A stretch of 64,000 nucleotides of DNA. Origin: Nigrospora sphaerica. Its lineage: Eukaryota > Ascomycota > Sordariomycetes > Amphisphaeriales > Apiosporaceae. Of the stretch, positions 20,174 to 32,037 are shown piece by piece. Position 1 is the stretch's first letter. Each line of letters opens with the position of its first letter. A model generated the notes under the pieces. It was not told the origin of the DNA. It did not search any database and saw only the letters and a program-made list of their open reading frames with translations. The stretch covers positions 1,790,501-1,854,500 of the forward strand of contig JAGVVL010000018.1 of assembly GCA_018287875.1 (NCBI GenBank). The letters are read 5' to 3'. The translations under genes and the position numbers were made by a program.

Positions 20174-22813
20174 CTATACGAATCTTGCTGCGTATATAGT
20201 CTGCTGCTCCTCGCAGTCTTGTCCTGCCCTTCTCCAAAGGCTTCCCATGCCTCTCCGGTTAGGTAGGCTGCTTGCCGACTCTTCTGCCACCTGAGCATCG
20301 ATCCGCTCCGTCTCAGATCGTTCCCAGTCTAGATATGCCATCATTTCCTCCTTTGTCCAGTCCCGTCCCCCCTTTGGCGTTAAACAACGCCTCGTCATTT
20401 GCTTATAATCTAAGCACCAATCGTACTCCGCTTTGCTATACCGTAGTGGTAACCCCATTGCCTTCCTGTACATCTGGTTATTAGAATAAGTGCCCGGAGG
20501 TAGGGTCTTCTTCCAGACCTCTCTTTCTACGACATATCTTTGGTATATCGCTTTTGGGTCGGTGTACTTTATAGGCTGCTCTAGAGCCTGCTGCTGTTCT
20601 TCGACTTGTCCTGAGGCTTGATCTTTAACTCGTCTCGAAGACTGGTTATTAACCTCCTCTGTAGGTCGAGCTTCGATCTCCTTTGAAAGCTGAGCTTCGA
20701 TCTCCTCTGAAAGCTGAGCTTCGACCTCCTCTGAAAGCTGAGCTTCGATCTCTTCTAGGATATATTCCGTGGCATCTTCTTGAGTCGGCGAGTCGGACAG
20801 GAAGTCGGGGCGGGAGACTCATGTGGAGGTCCAGACGCTAATAACTCGGACATAGCTTCAGACATTGGTATGTCGGCTAGGGGTTCCGGTACTGTTTGCA
20901 GCTGTTGTGATGCCGCCGCCTCTACACGAAGTTGTAGCTCCGCGTGCCTTAGGGGCATGATTGAGACACCCTCGAATGGCCTAGACGGTTGCATCTGGTA
21001 CATATTGCTGGACCATTTCGTTTAGTTGCGGTTTCAACGGCCTCAAAGCCGCTGGGCTCCCGTCGATTGCTTGACCGTGGTAAAGAGGACTTGGCAGCTG
21101 TTAAGTCGATACGCTGGCGAGGCTCTTGAAGGAAAGGTTTGGCACCACTTCGGACTAGGTGCCAATGAGAATGGAAGTCCCCGAGATAGAGAGCTTTACC
21201 TTCGGATAACAAAGCCTCAAGTGTGTGAACGCATGGCAGGCCTTGCGACCGAGAGAATGCGCCTGTGCAGCGTGGTAGCGGACCGCTTATCGGGAGGAGC
21301 TTCCGCTGCTCTTCAACCTTTCGAAGAGCCTCGTGTGATACCCAGCCCCGTACCACACTATAGAGTGGACCGGACAGTTCAATCGGGGACCGAATCTGCT
21401 GCTTTGCCTGGTTGGACCTTAGTTCTCCAAGTTGGTTCATCAACGCGTGCTTGATAGCCCTCCAAGCCTCAAACAAATCAAGTGTTGATTTTTTTAAATG
21501 GCTTTTAAGAAGAGCATGAATGCCTTCGACGCGCGAAGTGACAACATTGCCGAAATGAGGGTAGCTGTCAACCCAGGCCTTCACAAGCTTTTCCTTATAT
21601 AAGTCGAGCCATGTCTCCTTAACGTAGGCCACGTCCCGAATATGTGTCGTAATATAGCGCTGTTCAAATATAGACACACGGGTGTTAAATATTTCCTCGG
21701 TAGGAGAGCGAATGATTTGGTGCCAATGCTGGTAAAAGTTGTTCCACTCTTTAAGGCTTGCAGATCTGTCGGCTTCGGAGTCTCGGAGTTGTGGCTGGGT
21801 AGCAAATGATGGCTGACAGTAACGAAGGACGGCTTTGTTCGCATGCCAAAGGCATAGCAATGAAGTAGCAGAGGAAAGCATACTTTAATCGCGTTAATGC
21901 AAGCAAGACATCGATCGGTAAGAATGACTGAAGGTGGGCGGGATTTGCTGATTTCGTAGAGTGACCGTAGACGCTCTAAAGCCCAAATGAAATCTCCCTC
22001 GCTCTCTCCACTAAGAAATGCAAATGCGATGCAGAAGGACCGTTGAGAAGCGTCTACCCCGATCATATCTAGGAGCGGCATTCCGTACTTGTTCGTTTTG
22101 TAGGTACAGTCGAGAATCAAAACATCCGGATAAGCCTGAAGATAGTTCAGCGACTCTGGATGCGCGAAAAGTAAAGCCTTAACGCGGTTCTCCGAATCGA
22201 GCTGTAAACGGCTCCAGAACCCTTCACGGTCAAGCTGATTAGCTAGGGCATTGATCGTGCTCTGCCCTTCGCATATCTCGCGCCTGCTGTCCGCGATACG
22301 GTTGTAGATATCTTGCTGCGTTGCAATGGAACCCGTGTTCTGGCGTATGTACGTTCGAATCTCCTTAGGTGGGACGCCAGCATTCGAAAGGCTGGAGAGG
22401 CGGGTCTTTGTTTCGGTATCAAGTGCGCGATGCCTAGGATGGGCGGATGGGTGTAGACTCGGCTCGTGGTTGTGCTGGGCAAACTGCGGATCGGGCCGGT
22501 GTCGCAATGTCCATGTATCCCCGCCTCGTGATTCTTTTGCTAGCACCGAGAACGGACAGTTGTTACTGCGCGTAGATGTTTTTCGCTGGCGGGCCTTTCC
22601 GGAGGCGTATTCGCGGCATGACCGATCACATGCGTACACGACCGAGAGCCTGCCAGTCTTCTCCTTTGTTGACCTTTTTGTAACGAAGGCGTAACCTCTA
22701 GTGTATGCCCACTTGTTGATAGCTGTGACTAAGGCATCTCGGGACTCGTAGGTGCTTTCTGGAGGAAGACAGTCGTCGGGGAATTTTTGGTGGATATTGG
22801 TAATAGCTGCCAT
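20174..22813 (-). pseudogene. MULE transposase, copy B, frameshifted
   Basis: Start ATG at 22813; the first frame is open for 410 codons. It contains the FAR1-like domain (about residues 15-85), the MULE catalytic region (about 225-315, LILDCTYKTNKYGMPLLD and ILTDRCLACINAI) and no premature stop in the conserved frame. Relative to copy A it lacks one base in three C/G runs: near 21873 (2 versus 3), near 20951 (4 versus 5) and near 20807 (4 versus 5). Each shift breaks the frame. Beyond the first shift the conserved frame continues with LLCLWHANKAVLRYCQPSF, a SWIM-like segment and the zinc knuckle CTRCNRLGH. Its C-terminus is in the correct frame, unlike copy A. The run errors may be real or sequencing artefacts. 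Confidence 0.9.
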
Positions 22814-22893
22814 TGCAAGACAAGTCTTAGGATGGTGATGGTGACAAAAGTAACACGCGAGCGCGTCTCAGCGCGTTCTATAGCGCGTAAAGT

Positions 22894-22996
22894 GTGCGAT
22901 GTCGGCCGGAACCAAGGCACGCTAAGCTATAAACAGAATCCGCACGGGTCCCGTGCGATTTTATCCGCACGGGTACCCGTGCGCCTATTGGGAGCC
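22894..22996 (-). repeat. Right terminal inverted repeat, MULE copy B
   Basis: 103 bp, perfect inverted partner of 19974-20076, followed by the target duplication GGGTGCAAA. Confidence 0.95.
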
Positions 22997-25900
22997 GGGT
23001 GCAAAATAGAGAATGAAGCTGCTTGGAAGTGCCAGGGCCAGCAACCACCAGATTGTCAAATTGTCCAAAGCCACCAGCATGACCACCGCCAAGCAGCATA
23101 ATCTCATTGCTCTCATGGGCAGGGTAAATTCGAGTGGTGCAGAAGTTGGAAAGACGAAGAAAATAAATCAATGAAGCGGACACGAGGAAGGGGTTCACGT
23201 ACCTTGGAGATGGGGATGCCTGGAAAACCGAGACTCCGGTGAGGTCGTCTGCTGGCCGCAGTATTGATATGGATAGAACGAGAATGCGAAGGGTACTAGG
23301 AGAATTCATGGGGTATTTCTCGTAGGAAAGAGGAGAGGAGGGGGAAGGAGGGGAGAATTAGGCAGCCCTCTCGAGCAGGTAGATATGGGGGAAAGTTGAC
23401 CGAGATACCTGGGCGACTGGATGATGGGGAAGGCGGACAGCGCGAACCACAGAAGCGAGATGGCGGCACCCCAAGGACAACAAGTCCGTGATTTCCGGCC
23501 TATCTCAAAGTGAACACCGTTTGGATAGTTTTGAAGTCGTCTTTGCGAGGGCGAGGAGGGCGGGGCAGTTGCAGGCAGAAAGAGGAGGGGGATAGAAAGC
23601 GGCGAGGTTTACTTACCGGTTCGTTGCTCGCTATGGTACCGCAACCTGATGCCGCCTGGCGATACTGAGCCGGTGAGAATTAGGTGATAGACCACGGGCG
23701 TTTTGTGATAATATAGAATAGCCAGGAACGTTGGAGGAATCTTCACGCCAAGGAAACGGGACGAAGCTGTGGTGACGCAGTACGAATCTACTTTTGGCAG
23801 GCTTAACAAGGCCATCAGGTCGACGCCACGACGCAAAGATGTTCTACCAGGCAAAAACCGTCTGTATAAACCGGGGAGGTTGTTTTTGGGTCATAGGGCA
23901 TATGTAGGTATCTTATCACTTACTTGCCTTCTTACCTACTTACCTGTCCTTCCACAGCATGTTATCTGGCCTTGCGACGAGGCCTTGAAGATCAGCTACG
24001 TTTTTATCGCCCTTGCGTAGTCATATTCAGGACTTCGCAAGCGCTGTGCTGCCGGTGCCCCCGCGATGTACGTCTCGCAGTACGACCCGTTTTGGTCCCG
24101 CATGTTTTGCATCACTCCCGGACCAAGAGACGCGGCGGTTGGTCTTTCTTCTGGAGTTCTCATTGGGGCACCGTCATACTACCCAAGGGTCGAGGCGGGT
24201 ACATAGAGGAGATTAAAGCCCGACGTCCAGCATCCTTGGGCCAGCCACTATCGAGCAGGAAGGACAAAACCCAAAGGCAACAATGCCGATTCAAGTACAG
24301 TCTTACCATGTGGCGCTCGCATTGCCATTCCGCATTATTGGGGCGCAGACCGCGGAAGTTTGTAGCAAGTGGGATCTCCTGGTAGGGCATGAGCATAGTA
24401 TTCGACTGCGCATGTCCACCTTGGTCAGGTAGCTCAAATGTGGTATGGACATAACGGGGAGGGGGAGGGAGAGACTAATATAACTGCTGCCGGCAGTGCC
24501 CGACTCAAAACTGGAAAACATATCGCGGAGCCATTGTGATTTCAGGTTCAATGAGTACGACGGGTGGGCACTCGAGGTGACGTTCCTATGATTTTCACTA
24601 GCCGTGTTATTGTCACTTATTGCCTTGAATTTCTCTGGATGAGACAATATGTCTATCAACGACCTCGGGTGGTACCCATAATGCGGCGCAGACCCATGTC
24701 AAGTATTTTCGGAAGCATCTTGGCGAAATGGGCTTTCGGAAAGCTACTGCATAGTCTGTGGTACGGTATAGGTATTTATTGAACGTTGGGTTGTGTGGGT
24801 AGTATTCTCTTGCTCGCAATGGTGAGTGGGCCGTGAGGGACGACAGCAGCGATCAGGGTGAGTCGGGTGGAAATACGCCGAACGGGCAACAGAAAACATG
24901 CAATTTATCATCAAAACCTGCCCGCTTACCAACAGGCCTTCGCGGATCTTCTGTTGGACTTATCATGGCGTGGCAGATCGGACCACTGTATTAGGTAGTG
25001 ATAGATGTTAATACCTCGGGGCGAATTGAGAAACGAGGGACCAGAAGTTAAGCAAGGACGAGACAGCCTCAATTCGAAGAATCAGTCTCCCAGAGATCCC
25101 ACGACGACTTCCGGTGTCTTGGCTATACAACTCAGGCCAGAGTCTGCCGTCACCATTGATTATTCGTTCAGAACAAACCTGCTTGAAACCCGAAATTGAC
25201 GAAGCGAGGCTGGCATTGAGTAACCAAGGTATAGAATATCCTGTCGCCGCGATTATATGTCATGGATTGATAGCATCCGAGCTAGCCGGGTCTGGCATAC
25301 AAGACGTGAGGACCAACTATGCCGAAGGCAGGACGAAGACGGGCCTGTATTGTCGGAAGTGAAGGTGTGCTCTCAGCCTCGGGGGGGGGTGGTTGGTGAT
25401 TGTCGTGTCTGTACTTTGACCTGGTGGCCCTAATTCCGCATTCCACATTATTTGGACGCTCAGGTGGGATATGAACGAAGGGGTAGGTCAAGGCAGGCGA
25501 GTGAGCGAGGGGCATCGCCGTTGGATAGACTTATGAGCGAGGGGTTGCGAGATGAGGAGGTGCCTGACCTCGATGGGGCAGGCACCTCTTGTACAAGGTA
25601 GAGAGCGGCGACGGTAACATTTCCACAAGCTGTCTCTTCCGTAGTATATCACATGTCGGGCATGGGGCGGGGTTCCTGCTCATGGATTATATACCAAGGT
25701 TACTAGATGAGCTTTGGGTTTTGAGCTGTGGCCACAACACATAGATGCTCGGATGGTACATAGATAGGAAGGGAGAGGAACGAGGAGTTGTATGAAGATC
25801 CAGGATGGCTTGGATTGGATTGACTATCAACCCGATCACCAATGGGGCAGGGGCAGGAGGATGGATATTCGCAGAGATGTATAGAAAACTAGCCGCCTGG

Positions 25901-26468
25901 GGACCGTTCGTTACATGCCATACGTAGCGTAGCCCCTTGGCCAGGCCAACCTTCAGCTGAGAGGGACAACGGCTTTGCGGTGAAGAGACATAAAAACTAA
26001 GACGCCGACCTCGGTAGAAGCCGCCATGGGCTGTGGCTTCAGGTCCCAGCAGGGCGCTCAGGCTGTGTGTGTGTGTCGCCCCCTGTACCTCGTGTATTCT
26101 CATCCCATACTCTCCAGTTCTTAGTGGCAGGGGGGGAAGGGGAAGGCGCTAGTTTGGGCGGCGCTGGCCCTCGCGCGCGTTTCCCAGCTCTGCCCACGAG
26201 GAGACGAGAGAGGGAGAAGACTGACTTTCCGATAGCCCGTTTCAAGGCCAATAAATCGAAACCGGGCGCCCACGCGATATTCTCCCCCACTCCCCCTTCT
26301 GCCCCATTCCCTGCATACCGTCGGAGTAGGTGAGGGTTAAGGCCAGCCAATCACTCCCGGGACCGAGCCATCCAAGCATAGAGCGAAACGGACGGAATAC
26401 CCGAACGGACAGCGGCACCTGGGGGACTATCACACACGCGCGCCCGCCGCCCCTCCCCCCCAAAAACG
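22997..26468. other. Gene-free stretch right of the MULE pair, to TYW3
   Basis: About 3.5 kb with no supported gene. The first 650 bp continue the host sequence interrupted by the two elements. A TACTTACCTACTTACCT-like repeat lies near 23918-23947. The last 350 bp form the TYW3 promoter and leader (C-rich just before the ATG). Open frames are short, lack motifs and overlap on both strands. Confidence 0.55.
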
Positions 26469-27676
26469 ATGCGCCCTCCCGCTCCGCACCACCCGCCGGG
26501 GGGTCTTCTCCCTCAGCCCCCACCCGGCTTCGCCCTGCGCAAGCGGGACATCCTGGCCCAGCTCGCCCGGCCCGACGCCGAGTACACCGACGCCTCGCCC
26601 AAGGGCTCCGTGGACGCCGGCATCCGGGACCTGCTCGACGACATCAACCGGCTCGACGGCTTCGTGACCACGAGCAGCTGTGCCGGCCGCGCCAGCGTCT
26701 TTGTCGAGGGCTGCAAACAGCAGCAGCAGCAGCAGGCCACCGCCGCCTCGCCCGGTGCCAGCGGCGACGACGACGACGGCGACGACGACGACGCGGCCCC
26801 GGATGGCCTCAGTGCCCCGGGCTCCCGGCCCGAGGAGGCGGAGGACGACGACGGCAACGTGACCATGGGCGGCACGGCGCCCGCCACCGTCGCCGGCGTC
26901 GGGGGCAAAGGCGGCGGCGGCACCTGGCTGTACGTGTCCCACGACCCCTTCCCCGAGGCGTACAAGGCCGCGGCTGCCCCGGGGGGGTTGGAGGCGCTCC
27001 TCGGGCTCGTGTCCGGCCCGGACGGCGTGGGGGCCGCCTTGGGCGAGGACGCGCCGGCCACGCCGTCGCGGCTGATTCACTTCAAGTTCGAGCCCATGGT
27101 GAGTTGGTGATCCGTTGGCGTTTTTTTCCCTCTCGCCCCCCTTCGAGTCCCTCCCCCCCCTCGGCCGGGCGCCCGGCGGCTTACTGACGCCCCCCCCAGA
27201 TCTTGCACGTCCTCACGGCGTCGCCCGAGCACGCCCAGCTCATCCTGAAATGCGGCCTGCAGGCCGGCTTCCGCGAGAGCGGCGCCATCAACCTGACGCC
27301 GGCCCGCGGCGAAGGGACCGCCATCCCCATCGTGGCCATCCGCTCCATGGGACTGAGCCTCGAGGCCCTGGTCGGCGCCCGGACGGAGTCCGCCGTGGAG
27401 AGTACCGTGTCTTCCGACTACCTCCGGACCCTCGTCGCCATCAGCAACGAGAGGTTTGCCGAGAACACGAAGCGGATACAGCGGTTCCGGGCCGCCCTGG
27501 CCGCGGCCATGGAGCCCGTCCGGAAAAAGGACGGCACCGAGTGGGAGGACGCCGAAGCCCGGCGGCAGAGGAAGAAGGCCGAGGGCCTGCGGAGGAAAGC
27601 GGAACTGCAGAGCCAGCCGCGGGATACCGAGCTGGACGAAGCGCTAGATTTGTCACTGAATGCAGACATGTCCTAA
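26469..27676 (+). CDS. TYW3: tRNA wybutosine-synthesizing protein 3 (TYW3), 2 exons
   Basis: Exons 26469-27098 and 27200-27676 join at a codon boundary to 1107 nt (368 aa). Family motifs in order: SPKGSVDAGIRDLLDDIN with FVTTSSCAGRASVF (about residues 43-80), WLYVSHDPFPEAY (about 155-168), HFKFEPM/ILHVLTAS across the splice, GFRESGAIN and VAIRSMGLSLEALVG. Known: TYW3 is an SAM-dependent N-methyltransferase in the wybutosine pathway at position 37 of tRNA-Phe. Between the first two motifs is a low-complexity insert of six Gln, an Asp-rich stretch and Gly repeats (about residues 83-152). The intron's acceptor follows a C run. The last 40 residues are charged and predicted helical. Convergent with MIC19. 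Confidence 0.93.
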
Positions 27677-27923
27677 GTTTAAACGCAGCAGCTCGCGAGC
27701 CGAAGCGTGTGCGGAACCGACATCTCTTGCTCGTCTACAAGCTCCTCTCTCGGAGCTCCTCTATGCGGTAGTAATGGTACATGCGTTCGAGGATTATGAG
27801 GCATCCCCCCAGGCTCCCACTGGCCAGTCCGTTTCTTTGCACGCCGGCGTTTCTCTCTCCCCCTTTCTTCCACCCTCTTTTGCTCTTTGTCTCCCTCTCT
27901 CTCTCCACGGGGCATTATAGTTT

Positions 27924-28653
27924 CTATCGCACGATGCGGTCGACCCACTCCTTCTCGAGCCGGCGCACCTCCTCCTTGAAGGCCTCGACCTCATGCCAGC
28001 AGTTGAGGGGGCGGCGGTCGTTCTCGCGCAGGCAGGCGAGGACGCGGGAGCGCGAGGCCTCGACGCTCTCGGGCAGCTGGCGCAGCTGCTTGCGCTTCTC
28101 GAGGCGCGCGCGCAGGGCTTCGACCTCCTTGGAGACGGTGTGGCGGCTGGGGCCCGCCTCGGGCTCGGACTCCTGCTCCGCGGCCGCGGCCGCCCGCTCG
28201 TAGGCGGCCCGGAGCGCCGCCGACTCCTGCGTCTCGAGCTTCTTGAGCTCCTCGGCCACGCGGGCCTGCACGGCAAGCTCGATGGTTTTCGCACGCGAGT
28301 GATCGGTCTAATTGGGGAGCGAAGGGCGGGCGGACCCGGCGGCGGTTAGCTGGCTGGTTTGGCCGGGCAGGGGAAACGGACGAAAGCGACGTAGGTCGCA
28401 CAAACGGGAGGAGGCGAGGAGGCGAGGAGGGGAACCACGGGGTTCGACCTGAGGGCATATGAGCACTTACCTCGCTGCTGCTCTGGAGACGCTCTACGAC
28501 ATCCTGCGAAATGCCCACGGGGCCGTTGCTATCCCGGGCAAACCGACGTCAGTACGCATGCGCATGCGGCCGGAGGGAAGGGCAGAGAAGAGCTTACGCT
28601 CTCCACACGTGTGCCGACTGGCTCTCCGCCGGCTTAGACGAGGCCGAGCCCAT
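27924..28653 (-). CDS. MIC19: MICOS complex subunit MIC19-like, 3 exons
   Basis: Exons 28653-28598, 28528-28471 and 28307-27924 join in frame to 498 nt (165 aa). The N-terminus MGSASSKPAES fits an N-myristoylation site (Gly2, Ser6). The middle is a coiled coil, beginning ARVAEELKKLETQESAALRAAY, and the C-terminus has a Cys pair in ACLRENDRRPLNCWHEVEAF followed by a charged helix ending WVDRIVR. This is the DUF1690/MIC19 family of the mitochondrial contact site complex, which shapes cristae junctions on the inner membrane, intermembrane-space side. Length is close to yeast Mic19 (170 aa). The first exon carries only the acylation motif. Convergent with TYW3, 247 bp apart. Confidence 0.9.
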
Positions 28654-29280
28654 GGTGTGTCGGGGAGGATGGTCAATGGGGAGGAGGAGCGGGCGTGTGA
28701 GTTTTGGGCGCGACAAGCTGCTGCTTGGGGGTGCTGGCGTGCTGCTGTGCTGCTTTGGGCCCGAAAGCTGGAAATCGATTGAGGCGGCAGTCGATGGTTT
28801 CTTTGACCCGGCGCGGCTATTTCCGAGCTTCTGGCGCCGCTTCCGCTTCCCAATTGACTGGCGCTGAAAAAAAGTCCATTGGGGGAACAGGCGATCCGCC
28901 CCGACACCGTGCACATACTTTAACCGCCGCTTCTGACGTAATCTCTCGCACGTTGATCTCCCTCCATTGCACTGGAGGGGATGGATGTTTCTGTACTTTC
29001 CTCGACCCGGTATTCGACATCGGCCTTCAAACGCCTTTGGGCTCTAGGTGTCGCACGACGCGGCTTTGATATTGCTTAGGAACGTCTTGGCATATCAACC
29101 AAACCGTGGTCAAACTGTCGAGAAGACGAGAGCAGTAAGCATCACAAGGCCATCAAGTATCACCGAGTTTTTATTCGTAAAGCATGTGCTTGATGCATGC
29201 ACCAGGTACTGGGCTACCTCCATCCAATATACCACTACGATCCCCTCCCCCCACCCACTAAGGCCGTCATGGGCACCCGT
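28654..29280. other. Intergenic, MIC19 promoter and lyase 3' flank
   Basis: About 630 bp; it would contain the MIC19 promoter and the 3' end of the lyase transcript. No gene or notable repeat seen. Confidence 0.6.
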
Positions 29281-31160
29281 TCACCACTCCAGCACCACGC
29301 TGTCCCACATGAAGCCGCGCCAGGTCGTATTGCGCGTGACCTCGAACCGGATCTCGTTGCGGCCCGCAGTGAGCGCCGCGGCGTCAAAGGCGAACTCAAA
29401 GTACCGCCACTCACCCGCCGTCGTCGCCGAGCGGTACACGGACGGGTCGTTCACTAGCGACGCCGTGGCCGTCTCCCCGGTCGCGCCGCTCGTCAGGTTG
29501 CCGATCCGCACGTCGTTGGCCCAGACGTCCGAGCTGACGCCCGCCGAGTACCCGGCGAGCGAGACGATGAGTGTGGCCTCGGCCGCCGCCGTCGCCGCGG
29601 GGGCCGCCTCGAGCTCGAAGGCGATGGTCCACGTCCCCAGCTTAGACTGCCCGAAGCACCAGTCGCCCGGCTCCGACTGGCCTACCGTGAAGGTCAGGTT
29701 GGCCGGGCATTTCTCGACGGCGCCGTGTTCGTACGGGGACCCGCCGTACCGGAAGCCGTAGCTGGTGCGGTCAAAGTCGCCCACTTGGAAGATTTTGGTC
29801 CGGTTCGACACGCTCCAGTCGAGGGTTCCCAGTTCGGCGGCCTCGCCCTCGGTCACCACGACGCCGTTCTGCAGGAAGCTGGTCGTAACATCGGCCAGCT
29901 TGCTACCGTTGGACCAGGCCTGGAGCCCGTAGGTACCGACCCGGACGTCGAGCAACTCGAAGGCGCCGTCGGCGTCCGCGTAGCCCGTGTAATAGTAGTC
30001 GGAGCCCATGTCCAGCGCCGTTTTGTTAGGCTCGTTGTCGCCGAGGAACACGGCGGCGTATGCGGCCGGCCGGCCGTCCGACAGGACCAGCTTGCCCTGG
30101 ACCGAGCCGCGCTTCTGGTAGGCCTCGTCGGCGAACCAGGCGTAGGGCCACGCGCTGAACTCGGCCTTGGCCCTCTGCTCCGCGTCCGCCTTGGAGCCGT
30201 CGTTGAGGTACCAGAGCCACGGACCCCACATCTTGCCGTCCGGAAACACGTCGACTGCCGAGACCTGGAAGTGCGTGCCGTGGATCATGTTGAGTTCTAC
30301 CGCATCGCCGGTGGCCGACTCGCGGTGAATCTGTCGTCAGAGTTGGTTAGCCTGGGGGTCAGGACCGAAGCGCCAAGTCGTCGCGACTGACCATCAACTC
30401 CTGCTTCAAATGATTTCCATTGTAGTAGTCCTTTCCGGCGTTGATGTACCAGCTCCCAAACCCGCCGCCGTACACGCCGTAGTACGTCTGCGTGCGGACC
30501 CAACTGGTCAGGTCGTACTTGGTGATGTACCCCTCGCCGTCGGGCGCGCGCCACGTCTCGTCCTGGACCTTGTTCCCGGGCAGGTAGTCGCTCAGGGGCG
30601 GCAGGGGCTCGTCGCGGACGTCAGTCTTGCCGTGCGTGAACGTCGTGTTGTCCAGCCGCCACAGCGTCCGAAACTCGCCCAAGGTGGGCAGGTTGTGGTT
30701 CACAAAGTATTGGTACGCCCCCGCGAGCCCTGACACGATGATCCAGTGCATGTCGCCCTCGCGCGCCGTGAACTTGACGTCGATGTACGGCGCGCCCTGC
30801 AGCGTGCCCTCGTGGGCGATCGACGCCGACGTCCAGTTGAGGTCACTGGCCGCGCCGTCTGCGAATGGGGGAAAGGCCTCGGTGTCAGCAGCCCCAAACA
30901 CCACGCGCTTTCGCCCGCTCCGGCGCCGACTTACTGTAGCTGACGTAGTGCCCGACGGCATCCCCCACGCAGTCGTGGTCCTTGTAGTACAGCTTCACGC
31001 CGTACTGCCGGCCCTGGGTCACATTCCAGAGCTCGTTGCCCATTACCCACGTCTCGCCGTCCACTTCCTCGAGGAAAGGGGCCTGGCGCGACCCGCTCGA
31101 GGGCCGCCCCAGCACGCTCCCGGCGAGGAGCGCCGCCGCCGTCGCGAAGGGGGCTCTCAT
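29281..31160 (-). CDS. Secreted rhamnogalacturonate lyase, PL4 (RglB-like), 3 exons
   Basis: Exons 31160-30935, 30858-30392 and 30330-29281 join in frame to 1743 nt (580 aa). A signal peptide is evident (MRAPFATAAALLAGSVLG). Conserved blocks: YKDHDCVGDAVGHYVSYNG across splice 1, GDMHWIIVSGLAGAYQYFVN, LGEFRTLWRLDNTTF, GSWYINAGKDYYNG, MIHGTHFQVSAVDVFPDGK and WGPWLWYLNDGSK, then a carboxypeptidase-like region (about 320-400) and a C-terminal beta-sandwich ending MWDSVVLEW. Known: PL4 enzymes cleave the rhamnogalacturonan I backbone of pectin by beta-elimination outside the cell. At 580 aa it is shorter than RglB of Aspergillus (about 660 by memory). It is the only plant-wall enzyme in the window. 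Confidence 0.92.
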
Positions 31161-32037
31161 CCTGTTTTCGGCAGTCCCGCAGGCACGCGTCGTTACGGAC
31201 GGCGGAGGAGGAAGGACTAGAGTAGCAGGGCCAGATCGCCTCACTCTTTGTCCTTTCGCCAGGTGGTTCGGCCGCGGCATCAACCCTATTTATACAACCG
31301 CATCTTTCCTCGGCGGCAGGACGGTCCGACGCCGAGGGCTGCCAACCATGAGGCAGCCATTGGTCAATGGCATGCTGGCTAGAACCCCAGGTGATTGCGT
31401 CCGGGAACGACCAGCTTGCTCGCGACCAGTCCAGGGACGGGAGTGGCGGCGAATGGCCGAGTCTCTATGATGCCCAGGGCACAGGAACGGGCCCCTCCCT
31501 CCGGAAGCGACAAGGGCCGTCTGCGAATCGTGATATGTGGAAGAAAGTGCTGTCATGTCGATGGCGACGGGGATCATGGGGTACCTGCGGGGCCCCGCAC
31601 GCTCTGCTCGGGGTAATGGAATCCGGCCCAAACCTGGAAGGCCGTACTTAGCAAACTTGGCTGGGCATCGCGGGGAATCTACATGCGTGTGCACTCCCCG
31701 CGTTCTACTTGGCGGCTTGCAAGCATCATTGGACTAGGGCTATACCGAGAGAAACGGAGAGGCAAACAAGTCATTCCGCGTTTTCTCAACAACCCAGTAA
31801 GAGAAAGCATGCGACAGGGTCGAAGTTCTATTCAGAACTGGTGTTATTTTTCTTTTACGACGCTGGGCCACCTACACAACTTCAAGCCCTCAGGATCGCC
31901 AGGGGCTTACAACCGCTACATGTACATATTGAAACAGAGGGGGTATAAAAAGAAGACATTACGGGGTGGTAGACATCCGTGGATCATGAGAATGGCTTTC
32001 AAGCAGGCCAAATGCGTGGAAAGGGGGCAAAAACAGA
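31161..32037. other. Intergenic, lyase promoter and ERF2 3' flank
   Basis: About 880 bp with no gene. The first 400 bp upstream of the lyase are its likely promoter. The remainder is more AT-rich and probably the 3' flank of ERF2. Confidence 0.6.

Larger units (their letters stand above)
19974..22996 (-). mobile_element. Mutator-like element (MULE, Hop-type), copy B
   Basis: A 3023-bp element with perfect 103-bp terminal inverted repeats at 19974-20076 and 22894-22996, identical to those of copy A, and in the same orientation. It has its own 9-bp target duplication GGGTGCAAA (19965-19973 and 22997-23005), different from that of copy A, so it is an independent insertion and not a segmental duplication. 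Only 66 bp of host DNA separate it from copy A. Confidence 0.95.
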
